A stretch of DNA of 64,000 nucleotides from Pomacea canaliculata (lineage: Eukaryota; Mollusca; Gastropoda; Architaenioglossa; Ampullariidae): positions 27,502,392 through 27,566,391 of the forward strand of contig NC_037596.1 of the NCBI RefSeq assembly GCF_003073045.1, written 5' to 3'. Below, in pieces: positions 13,288 through 24,600 of this stretch. The notes below the pieces were generated by a model, which saw nothing but the letters and a program-made list of their open reading frames with translations, was not told where the DNA came from and ran no database searches. The position numbers and the translations under genes are program-made. Position 1 is the first letter of the stretch. Every line of letters begins with the position of its first letter.

Positions 13288-16200
13288 ATGGAATCGAAGC
13301 GAAGTTTTATTGGAACCATTGTGTTCCTCGGCCTGTTGCTTGGTGAGTATCTGGAGTAGTTATACTGCTCCCCCTCCCGTGGGATGATAACTGTTTTCCT
13401 AACTTCTCTAAAATAGTAAATAGCGGTTTGTGTTGTCCTTATCAATGTCCTCTTGTTAAAACAGTAGCTTCCCCTTGTAGGTGTCACCCCCAGTCAACCT
13501 GTCCCAGGGCAAATTAGCCTCATCCTGCTAATGTTTTGGTCACATCAACCGCTCTGTCGTCGTTCTATGTTACCTCCCACAACCCCTGGGTTATCCTAGG
13601 TCTCCACGAGGGTCTTATTCACGTACAGTATTGTGTGGGTCAGCTAAAGGTTAACCTAAAAATCTTTTCCAAGCCTCTCTCTGCAACTAACAATACCATA
13701 ATATGAATATCGTTACGTAGCGAAAGTGGCTTTGAGAATAATGGAGTGGTTACATTATTCTCGTTAATGATTGGTCCGCTGTTAGATAACAAAACTACTG
13801 CTGGATGTTAAGTATTATTAACACCATTATTATTATTATCATCATCATCCTTTTATTTAAAATACTTCATCACAGGCACTTCCTAATTTGACAGTTAAAG
13901 CACTTGATGCTGTTAAATGTTATTGTTTTGGAACAATTAAATGGTTGATCACGATAGGTTGGAACAAGTGCTTTAATTGAAGGACGATATCCCGATGAAA
14001 TGTGAAAAAAATGAGTAAAAAGCCCTCAAGAGAATGAGTGCATGCTCATTTTTCGTGTCCCGTCTCGATCAGCAAGTTGCGTAGGAGTGTGGAGTGTCAC
14101 GGGCTGGAACAAAGCGTCCCCCTCCCTCTCCATCTACTTCCTTTCACACTCACCCATACCCAGTGGAATACACGGCAACATGGCAAGATACACGTGTTGC
14201 TCGTGGATTTTGATTGCTTCGTCGAGTGGACAAAAGAGGCTTAGTGGGTCGCCGGCACTTTATCCCGCCTCGGCACTTATCGTGGCGCAGCTCCAACATC
14301 ACGTCGCCACATGTCCGGACCACTTCCGGCTGTGCTGTGGACTGTTGACTGTTGACATATTTTATAGCTGCCCGGCCCACGTCCTCTCTCTCACTCTCAC
14401 ACATACACACAAACACTCTCCAGCACTCTAACACACACACATACACAAACTTTCTCTCTCTCTTTCACAAACACATACAAACAAACACTCACACACACAC
14501 TCTCTCACACACACACACACAAACACTCACACACATACAAACACAATATCTAACGTGTGCACAATGCTCTTTGTAGCCATGGTCTATTCATTTTAGGTCA
14601 TCAAATTATAGTTTTCGGAGAACACGTCCTTTAAGTACCGTTAAGTTGTCGCCCTTTAGCTTGCCGTCTTGTCCTTCACCTCATGCAAGCGGGGTCATGG
14701 TGAACTTTGCCACACACGCCTGCTTAGAAAGTTAAGATTTTGAGACAGCGTGAGAGTTATTACAAGACAGCATGAGAGTTATTTCAATAGTGGATGACGC
14801 TAGCCTTTGATCCGATTCAGGGGTCAGAAGCCAGCAGCAGTGCACTCTGGGAGGCAAACCAGCCGCCCCTGTTGTGCAGGTGCCGCAGAGGGCAAATCTC
14901 AGCCTTGAATGCAGCATTTCCTGCCTTGGACCTTTGTCACGTGGTCAGCTTACCTGGACAGACCCACGTGGTGCGGTTGTGCCATCGGTACCTGCAAGGT
15001 AGGTTTTTGATTTCGATAATCGAGAAGCGTAGTATCACGGTTTCGTCTAGTCAAAAAAAAAACTTCACCAAACTCACAGAACACGTGGGGAACAAAACTG
15101 GAGAACTCGGAGAAAATTATTGCAATCATGAAGAAAACGTGGTCCGAGCAGTAAATCTTATTTTTTCTTTCATCAACCTTAAAAAAAGTGAAACGATATT
15201 AAGTGAGGACATACTGTATATCTTGCAAGATGATGACAAAAAAGTACTTGTTTCTATCTTCCTAAATAAAAAAAGAATTTTTGTTAATAGAATCTGACTT
15301 CAAAATAGTTCGATATTATTATTAGTAATATTATTTTCTCTTAAAAATAACTATAGGATCCTTAGACACAATTTTTTAAAAAATACTGTTTTGGCAGATT
15401 GTTTACTGTAAACTACAACCAATGGATGACAAATCGTCTGATTTTGCTGGACGTCACCAATGAGGATTCTGGGGTTTACAAATGTGAGATCAACCACAAG
15501 GGGCTGCATCTCCAGCGATTTACCATCATTCGTGTGGAAGGTGAGATTGAAACAGACATCCTCATTAATAAAATATTGTCACTTTACTTCTCTCTCAGTA
15601 CTCTCCATTCGAGATAATGAAAAGCGTATAAAACCAAAAAGGTAAGAAAGTCCTCCATTCGAATGTCCTGAACGATCTGATTACAATCAAATCACATAAC
15701 TAATTGTGTTTTTCCCCCGAGTATTCTACAAACTATGATACACAAACTGATTCTCCCAAGATTTTTTTAACATGACATGAATCTCTTCATTGCAGACATT
15801 GCGACACCCATGAGTGATCCTGGACCTCAGCGCGGGGACATCTCCGTCAGAAGTGATCCTGTTTTCCCGGAAGTTCGTGCGGTGAGAGCTGTCAGCAAGG
15901 AGGATGAAGTTGAATATTCGAGCAGAATAACCAAAGAAGAGAACAGCGACGAACCTAACGGTTATTTCTTTGCCGCCCTTGACCCTGACAACACTTTCAT
16001 GGGAGACGACCAGGAAAGCGAGGATCTGGCTACGGACCCGAGGGACACCTCAAACACAGCGCGGAAACGATCGAAGAGAAGTGACAATGGAAGTGGTGAT
16101 GGAGCGGGTACTTCTGACTCAACAAACAAAATCTTTTTGCCTATTTCTTTAATCACATCCAGCCAGAGTGAGTCGACTCATACCACCACTGAGGAGCAAT

Positions 16201-17555
16201 CGACATCATCTGAAACCCCTGTGACGAGCCCGTCGACAAAATCTGAGCCTCTTACAGTCAGTAGCACCAAGACTGCGACTGACTATCAACCCCCAGCATC
16301 AAGCACGTTGGCGGATATTGAGACTCCTGCAGTTAGTAGCACCATGACTATGACTTACCCTCAACGGTCCTCCTCTCAAACGTCATCAGCCTCGCCTGCC
16401 TCAGATAGCGCAGGTGGAATGACTGACAAATCGTCTGGCAAGTCCCATCAGTCGACCAAGGACTGCCAGCAGACCACGTTTGGGAGTCACGGGCTGCTGG
16501 CGTTCGCCATCACTCTGGCCATCGCCGTGCTGCTGCTGTACGCTCTGCTGCTCGTCATCCTCGTGCCCAGGTGCTGCGGCAAGCGGCGGAAGCAGGCCAC
16601 GTTGACCGGAGACGCGATGGCTTCCCCTGCGGAGGAAAACGTGGCTCTGATGGAGAAGAAGCACAAGAAGGTGGAGCCCATGACCTCGGCCACGGGCCTT
16701 AATGGCGAGTTCATCACTGCGGTCGATCTTGATGCTGACCAGAACGACGATGGCCAGAAAGCCAAGGACGATGGTGCAGAGAAGAAGGATGATAAAGAAG
16801 GGGACAAAGAGAAAAATGATGATAAAGAAGAGAGCACAGAGAAGTCTCCCGAAAGGTGTGTACACCACAAGCGGAAGACCTGGTTGGACCCTGTGATAGC
16901 CATCTGTCTCTTTTTTCATATTCACGTGTGTGTGACAGAGAGATAGAGAGAGAGATAGAGGGAGAGAGAGAGTGAAACGACTAATAATAATGGTTAGGAT
17001 CAGGAAATTGCATATATTGATGGTCTGATAGACGACATTTTGAAGCTAGCTCACGCTTTTGTCGTTTTTAGATAACTCTATTTGTAAAAGTAATTGTCTC
17101 ATGCCAAGAAATTGTGACTAAAGTTCTTTTCCTTTCTTGACAGCTTCGTGTCGACCTTCCTGCTCGGTCGACTGAGCTCAAGCAAGCCAGAAGAGGGAGG
17201 CGACGCTGCAGCAGTACCTGGTGGTGAGGACGACGTCTTCGCGGGGATCAGCGGAACAGGAAGTGACGTCAAGCAAACGCCCCCGCAGAGCACGCTGGGA
17301 GACTCAACGCCAGCCAAAGAACCCCAGGATAGCGAGAAGAAAGAAGAGAAACTCGAAGTGGATAAACCCAGCACACCAACAGATGAAAACAAAACTGAAA
17401 TCAAGTTTGAGAACGAGATCAGAGATTCTAGCGGGAGAGAGGCTGCTGGCAAGGATGAAGGTGAGAGCCAGCAAGTCCAGGCCCAGCAGGTGTCTGATAT
17501 TCATGTGGAGGCCAACAAAAACGGAAATATCCAAGATATTCCTTTGCTTGTGTAG
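13288..17555 (+). CDS. Type I membrane protein with one V-type Ig domain, 615 aa
   Basis: Coding exons: 13288-13342, 14821-14998, 15398-15540, 15796-16855, 17144-17555. They sum to 1848 nt, exactly 616 codons with TAG, and every junction keeps phase. Residues 1-22 form a signal peptide. Residues about 33-120 form one Ig V-like domain with Cys49, Trp64 and the DSGVYKC motif ending at Cys107. A stalk rich in Ser, Thr and acidic residues follows, with a furin-like RSKR site at 217-220. The membrane span is about 358-382, followed by PRCC (possible palmitoylation) and a basic stop-transfer. The cytoplasmic tail of about 230 residues is very rich in Lys, Asp and Glu and largely disordered-looking. 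No ITIM or kinase domain is evident. Likely a surface adhesion or recognition molecule; no named orthologue is recognised. The Ig domain is split between exons 2 and 3. Confidence 0.85.
14388..14545. repeat. CA/CT-rich microsatellite in intron 1
   Basis: Imperfect ACACAC and CTCTCT runs upstream of the second coding exon of the Ig-type gene. Noncoding low-complexity sequence. Confidence 0.85.
16933..16975. repeat. GA-rich microsatellite in the last intron
   Basis: Run of GAGAGA/GATAGA after the fourth coding exon of the Ig-type gene. Confidence 0.8.
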
Positions 17556-18589
17556 AGACGATGAAATGAAAGCACTTGTCACTTGGGCGTGCCTGAAAGT
17601 TGAACTGAGTTTTTTTCTTGGGCCCACGACCTGACAAACACAGTGACTGTCCCATAGCCACAACCTCGGACACCCTAGCTACCTGTCAGAGTCAAACAGA
17701 GACTTCGCCTTGGAATGCAGCTTTTATAGCAGAAAAAAAACTGCTTATTTTATTTTTATTTATTTTTTGTCGGACTTCGCCGACATACATAACATCGTTC
17801 CATCTATTTATACATTCCGACACGTGCGCACATTCTACCCAAGTGTGCACAGATACGTGTAGTCTTTTTATCTTCATCTCTTATAGTTAGTCTCTCCCTC
17901 CTGCCTCATTCTGCTTTACCTCCTCGACACTAATCTTCAATAATCGTAAAGGACATAGGGACCTATGCCGCAGTCAACGAGTAAACAATGTTATTTCATA
18001 ATTTTATGGACGCACAAGGTTTCACTATGATTAGCTTTACTTTAACATTGTCTAGTTATTTAATCACATGAAGTAGTAACCAAGACAGTTTGCGTGGAAA
18101 ATAATGTCAGAATGTGAGGTGAAGAGGGAAGTTGCTGACAGGACATGAAGTTATCTCTCTTTCAACACCATCAAGGACTCAGTGTTTGTTTGTTTGGATA
18201 TTCCTCTCCCCACAGGCAGTTCTTTGCTTGTTGTTTGTAGTCGGACAGTTTTCATCTTTGAATTTAAAAAGCTACATCTTTTTATAGAATTACAAGTTTA
18301 AACCTTTATTTTGTTTCTCGTGTAATTTTTTTAATTTTGTTTTTCTTTTGTTTCAATAATGAAGGGGCTTACTTTTTATACCAATGACATTGCTCGATTC
18401 TGCGAATGATTTGATTTCAATTTAATATTTTATTTTTAAATGTAAGCATTTTGTGTCTCGGGTTATTTTCTGCTATGCATACCTTTTGTCATATTGAATG
18501 TACGTATGTCTGTGGACCTGGTGATTTATGTCATTATGTTGCTTAGCCCTGTACAGAGAAATGGTATGTTCGTAGCTCCCAAAAGACAA

Positions 18590-18596
18590 AAATAAA
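18590..18596 (+). terminator. Likely polyadenylation signal of the Ig-type gene
   Basis: AATAAA about 1.04 kb after the stop, followed by a T-rich stretch. It would give a 3' UTR of roughly 1 kb. Earlier AT-rich stretches could hold alternative sites. Confidence 0.5.
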
Positions 18597-18615
18597 GAGA
18601 AACATTTTTAGGTAC

Positions 18616-19700
18616 GAACCTTCATGTGTTCAGTTCACATTCCATGTACATTCATCCACCCCGTTCACACACCAACTGAATCCTAATCCGGGGAGTCTGA
18701 TGGTAATTAGGTAGAAAGTGTTTTGTGGTGTGAAGTTCTTCTTTGGAGAGCACGGAAACTCTGTCCAGATAGCAGGAAGATTTTAATATTTAGCTAATAC
18801 ATGGCTCTTACCCTTGATAAGTTTTCCTTTGCTTGGAAAATTAGTAAATAAATTATTTTGTTTACAAATTGTTTACCTTTCAGTTTATTTTCTATGCGTT
18901 CCCTGTGCATTGTTCTTCTTCCCACTATTAAACATTTGAAGTGTTTCTCTCTTATCTCTTGTGCTGTTTATTTTTAAATTGATATCTCAGACTTACTTCC
19001 CAATACTGGATGTTGAAAAATTGAGTTAGTATAAGAGCAAAAAGAATCTGATTTAATGCATAAGAGAATCATGGCAGCCAACAAACTTTAATAATTCCTG
19101 TAGAAAAAATGTAAATTATTAAACTTACAGAATAATATCTTTATAGATCAGCTTCTTTTCTTAAACCTACTACTCAGATAGTAAGCCCTAAGGTATGAAC
19201 CCTTTAATTTTTAATAATAATAATGAAATGCTTATTTATAGAGTGCCTCATTGTATCAATAAAGGTGACCAGCAATGGTCCATCGTGAAGTGAGATAGTG
19301 AGGGGGAGGATTACCTGTCGGATGTTAATCACAGATGAAAAGCTCCCGACTGTTTCCAGGGACACAACCATGGTGTTAATAATCGCTGAATTCTTTTGAT
19401 CTGATCAGGGCAGCACCTTTGGCTACAGACAAATACTACGCCCCCCTTCTCTCTCCAAAAGTGAACCATTTATAAACAAAAATATTGCACGTTAAGCTCA
19501 GTTCTCTTTTTTAACTGAAACTTTAAAACATAAACTCAGGCAGGCTTACATATTACCAATAAATGTTTGTCGTGCTCTGCCTCGGGACGGACATTCCCCA
19601 GCACACATGCAGCCAAAACATCTAGCAGTCATACGGAAAGTCAGGCGACAATGCCAATCGATTTGTAAAGAAACTTTTTAATGACAAATTCCCTACTTTC
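18616..19700. other. Intergenic, nothing firmly recognised
   Basis: AT-rich. An AATAATAATAATG run followed by CTTATTTATAGAG near 19205-19245 resembles the tail motif seen in many invertebrate short interspersed elements, but no full element can be outlined. Confidence 0.35.
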
Positions 19701-19704
19701 ACAC

Positions 19705-19893
19705 TAAAGCAGATTTTTACCCCTTGCCCTACCTACAGACCACACCTAGCGTCTCTGTCACGTGATAAAGACTAGCGGACTGTAACGGTTTACTTTGCGA
19801 GATGGAATGTTCGGCGGAAGGTCTTGTTTTTATAGAACTGTTAGCATCTGGACCACCTGATTGCTGTGCCGAGCTTTCTAGTGCCACCTCTCC
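19705..19893 (-). repeat. Left arm of a diverged inverted repeat
   Basis: The reverse complement of this stretch matches 20736-20925 over about 165 bp or more. Shared pieces include CACTAGAAAGCTCGGCACAG, AGGTGGTCCAGA, AAGACCTTCCGCCGA and GTCTGTAGGT. On the minus strand the arm is open, with a possible exon from 19934 (after TTGCAG) to about 19738 encoding EVALESSAQ and SGGPDAN. It could be a foldback element arm or an inverted copy of a host exon. Confidence 0.75.
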
Positions 19894-20445
19894 TCTATGG
19901 TCTTCACGGTTCGAGGCTTCGGTAGTTACGTTGTCTGCAATCAAAGGTTTTCTCGATACAGATATAAACAATTAAATCTCTAAAAGGAAGAAAAAATTGT
20001 AAGTCTCTTACTTATAAATTAAATATTTTGATAAGTTGTTTTTCTTACCTTTAACAAGATGCATCATGATGTAACTTTTACTACACAAATATATCACACG
20101 GGAAAGTTAAAGAAGGGACGAGATGACTTTTTATTTTCATTTACTCTTCTAGCCGTTTCGTTTGATTTCTGAAGCTTTTCTACTGAAAGATGAAGTAGTG
20201 TTTACACCAGATACAATGATGTCTTTATTCATAATTTTATTTTCTAATTTCGATATCTAATCGATCACTTGCAATGATTGTGGAAGGGATGACCATCAAA
20301 GCCAAAACTGGTTTTCGGTTGTAATACACAGACGCCGCACACTCACATGTGACCCCTCAAGCCACTAATGACCCAACCATGTCCACGCAGCGAATCGGGG
20401 CAAGAAGGCGGGGTGGGTGGGTCGGCCTGGCTTTACCACTGGGCA

Positions 20446-20480
20446 AGAGCACCACCCCGGCTGCAAGGCAGGGTGGGTGG
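20446..20480 (+). repeat. Isolated piece resembling the 67-bp satellite unit
   Basis: AGAGCACCACCCCGGCTGCA and the following AGGCAGGGTGGG match the satellite core AGAGCACCACCCTGGCTGGA plus AGGCAGGGCTGGG, with two substitutions and one missing base. It lies 1.2 kb left of the array in otherwise unrelated sequence, between the two inverted-repeat arms. Confidence 0.7.
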
Positions 20481-20735
20481 GTCACGTGGGTGGTCACGTG
20501 CCCAGGACATGCACTCACGTCACGAGCCACTGAAATTAAGTTTTATATCTGTCCAGCCTGTGGGCCTTGCACGAATTTAACATTAATATAGAAAGAGATT
20601 GAAAAGCATGAACACATGCAGTTACCAATGTGGTGAGGAAGAGAGCTCCACTGCTCAGCAGCACAGAGGCAGGACGTCCGTTGTCCGTGTGTGGCTGTCT
20701 TTGTGGGAGGGAGGATGGAATGCAGGAGGGGAAGG

Positions 20736-20925
20736 TGGAGAGGTAGCACTAGAAAGCTCGGCACAGCACTTAGGTGGTCCAGAGGCTAAAAGTTATAGAA
20801 CAAGACAAGACCTTCCGCCGACTAGTCCATTATGCAAATTGAACCTTTACAGTCCGATAGCTTTTATCAGATAATAGTCAGGTGGTGGTGTCTGTAGGTC
20901 GGAGGGCATTTGGAAAAAATCCTGA
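20736..20925 (+). repeat. Right arm of the diverged inverted repeat
   Basis: Plus-strand partner of the arm at 19705-19893. It also keeps an open frame, encoding EVALESSAQ and LGGPEAK, so the best-matching frame is conserved in both arms. The spacer between the arms is about 840 bp. Confidence 0.75.
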
Positions 20926-21640
20926 GTGGATAAGTTTGCTATTGCTTTTGTGTGGAAGGAAGGAATGTCACAAAGTTCTTTACGGATCTTCGGGCATTGT
21001 CGCTTGACTTTCCGAAAGACTGCTGAATGTTTGGGCTGCGTGTGTGCTCGGGTATGTCAGTCCGTGGGCTGGGGCTATACCAAGTGGGTAAATATTATCA
21101 GGCATTGTCTGGGTAGCTTCGTCTCTTTAATCTGTGATTAAATTCAAGAGTTACCAACATCACTAATGAAAAGTAATAAAACGTCAGCAGCTATCTGTTA
21201 AATTTTTTTTATTTATCATGCCAGTTTATAAAAACAAAAAACAAGACACTTTACTGAAACGTTCTAAAAATAATTAAGTTTAAAGACATCCTGTTTTTTT
21301 TAATCCATTAGCTTTTATTGTAAATTTGTTTATTTCTAAATTTCCTTCTTTAGAACAGTTGTAAGTTTTAGAAACACGCTGTCCACCCAGCCTCACCCAC
21401 ATATACATATGGTCCGTTAGTGGCCACAACAAGGTATAGGGCGATAAAAGTAAGTGTCTCTTCGACTCTTGTTAATCTCTATTTCGTATTAAGGTATAAT
21501 CTAAAAATATTGTACAGCGGTATGTGTATCATCGCACAGACTAACCAGCCTCTAACACCCTTCACTTCAGAACCCGTGGTGAGTCACATCGGTCACCGGC
21601 TTCCTACCAGACCATGATGGCACAGTCCTAAAAATACGAG
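20926..21640. other. Unique AT-rich spacer before the satellite
   Basis: No gene or named repeat recognised between the right inverted-repeat arm and the first satellite units. Confidence 0.5.
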
Positions 21641-21649
21641 GGCTGATGG

Positions 21650-24600
21650 CAGGAGGGGGGGAAAGGTGGGCAGGGCTGGGATTCTGCATGGCACCGACCC
21701 TCGCCAGGTCCAGAGCACCACTGGAAGCAGGGCTGGGGATTCTGGCATGCACCGCACCCTGCCAGGTCCAGGCACACCGGCTGAAGGCAGGGCTGGGATT
21801 CTGGCATGCACCCGCACCCTCGCCAGGTCCAGAGCACCACCCTGGCTGAAGCCTGGATTCTGCATGCACCGCACCCTCGCAGGCACAGAGCACCACCCTG
21901 GCATGGAAGGCAGGGCTGGGATTCTGCATGGCACCGCACCCTCGCCGCCCGCACCACCCTGGCTGGAAGCAGGACTGGGGTCTGCATGGCACCGCACCCT
22001 CGCCAGGTCAGAGCACCACCCTGGCTGGAAGGCAGGGCTGGGATTCTGGCATGGCACCGCACCCTCGCCAGGTCCAGAGCACCACCCTGGCTGGAAGGCA
22101 GGGCTGGGATTCTGGCATGGCACCCGACCCGCCAGGTCCAGAGACACCACCCGAAGCCTGGCTGGAAGGCAGGGGCTGGGATTCTGGCAGGCACCCGCAC
22201 CCCGCCAGGTCCAGAGCACCACCCTGGCTGGAAGGCAGGGCTGGGGATTCTGGCATGGCACCGCACCCTCGCCAGGTCCAGAGCACCACCCTGGCTGGAG
22301 CAGGGCTGGGGATTCTGGCATGGCACCCGCACCGCGCCAGGTCCAGAGCACCACCCTGGCTGGAAGGCAGGGCGGGATTCTGCATGGCAACGCACCCTCG
22401 CCAGTCCAGAGCACCACCCTGGCTGAAGGCAGGGCTGGGGATTCTGGCATGGCAACCGACCACCGTCCGCACACCCTGGCAGGTCTTGAAGCCACCTGGC
22501 TGGAAGCAGGGCTGGGATTCTTCTGCATGGCAACCCGCACCCCTCCAGTCCAGAGCACCACCCTGGCTGGGAATGACCCGGCCTACCGGCTGGCTGGGGA
22601 TTCTGGCATGGCACCGACCCTCGCCAGGTCCAGAGCACCACCCTGGCTGGAAGCAGGGCTGGGGATCGCATGGCACGCACCCCGCCAGGTCCAGAGCACC
22701 ACCCGGCTGGAAGCAGGCTGGGGATTCTGCATGGCGACCGACCCTCGCCAGGTCCAGACCACACACCCTGGCTGGAAGGCAGGGCTGGGATCTGGCATGG
22801 GCAACCCACCCGCCAGTCCAGAGCACCACCCTGGCGAAGCAGGGCTGGGTCCAGATTCTGGAACATGCACCCGACCCCGCCAGCGTCCAGAGCACCACCC
22901 TGGCTGGCACGACAGCTGGATCCAGGAACCACATCCCAGGCTGGGGGATTCTGGCATGGCAACCCGACCCCGCCAGGTCCCAGAGAGCACCACCCTGGGC
23001 TGGCAAGGCAGGGCTAATGCTGGGATTCTGCATGGCACCGCACCCCGCCAGGTCCAGCAGCACCACCCTGCTGGAAGGCAGGGCTGGGATTCTGCATGGC
23101 ACCGCACCCTCGCCAGGTCCAGAGCACCACCCTGGCTGGAAGGCAGGCTGGGGATTCTGGCATGGCAACCCGGCCAGGTCCAGCAGCACCCTGGCTGGAA
23201 GCACCCTGGCCAACCGACCCCGCCAGGTCCAGAGCACCACCCTGGCTGGAAGGCAGGGCTGGGGATTCTGGCATGCACCGCCGACCCTCGCCAGGTCCAG
23301 AGCACCACCCTGGCTGGAAGGGCAGCAGGCTGGGGATTCTGGCATCGGCACCGCCACCCTCGCCAGTCCAGAGCACCACCCTGGCTGGAAGGCAGGGCTG
23401 GGGATTCTGGCATGGCACCACGCTGGAACCCTCGCCAGGTCCAGAGCACCACCCTGCTGGGAAGCAGGCTGGGGATTCTGGCATGGCAACCGCACCCTCG
23501 CCAGGTCCAGACACCACCCTGGCTGGAAGCAGGGCTGGGGATTCTGGCATGGCACCGCACCCTCGCCAGGTCCAGAAGCACCACCCTGGCTGAAGCAGGG
23601 CTGGGGATTCTGGCATGGCACCCGCACCCCGCCGGTCCAGCAGCACACCCCTGGAAGGCAGGGCTGGGATTCTGGCATGGCACCCGCCAGGTCCAGAGCA
23701 CCACCCTGGCTGAAGGCAGGGCTGGGATTCTGGCATGGCACCCGCCTCGCAGGTCCAGAGCACCACCCTGGCTGAAGCAGGGCTGGGATTCTGGCATGGC
23801 ACCGCACCCTCGCCAGGTCCAGAGCACCACCCTGGGCTGGAAGCAGGTGGGATTCTGGCATGGCAACCCACCCTCGCCAGTCCAGGCACCACCTGGCTGA
23901 AGCAGGGCTGGGATTCTGGCATGGCCGCACGCAGGTCCACCCGGCTGGAAGCAGGGCTGGGGATTCTGGCATGCACCCGCACCCTCGCCAGTCCAGAGCA
24001 CCACCTGGCTGGAAGGCAGGGCTGGGATTCTGGCATGCACCCGGCCAGGTCCAGAGCACCACCCTGGCTGGAAGGCAGGGCTGGGGATTCTGGCCATGGA
24101 CCGACCTCGCCAGGTCCAGAGCACCACCCTGGCTGGAAGGCAGGCTGGGGATTCTGCATGGCAACCGCACCCTCGCCAGTCCAGAGCACCACCCTGGCTG
24201 GAAGCAGGGCTGGGGATTCTGGCATGGCACCGCACCCTCGCCAGGTCCAGAGCACCACCACCCTGGCTGGAAGGCAGGGCTGGCGGTTCTGGCATGGCAC
24301 CGCACCCTCGCCAGGTCCAGAGCACCACCCTGGCTGGAGGAAGGGCTGGGGATTCTGGCATGCCGCCACCGCACCCGCCATGTCCCCAAGCACGCACCTG
24401 GCTCGCGAACCCGCAGATTCTGGCTGGGATTCTGGCATGGCACCGCACCCTCGCCAGGTCCAGAGCACCACCCTGGCTGGAAGCAGGGCTGGGGATTCTG
24501 GCATGGCACCGCACCCTCGCCAGGTCCAGAGCACCACCCTGGCTGGAAGGCAGGGCTGGGGATTCTGGCATGGCACCCGCACCCCTCGCCAGGTCCAGAG

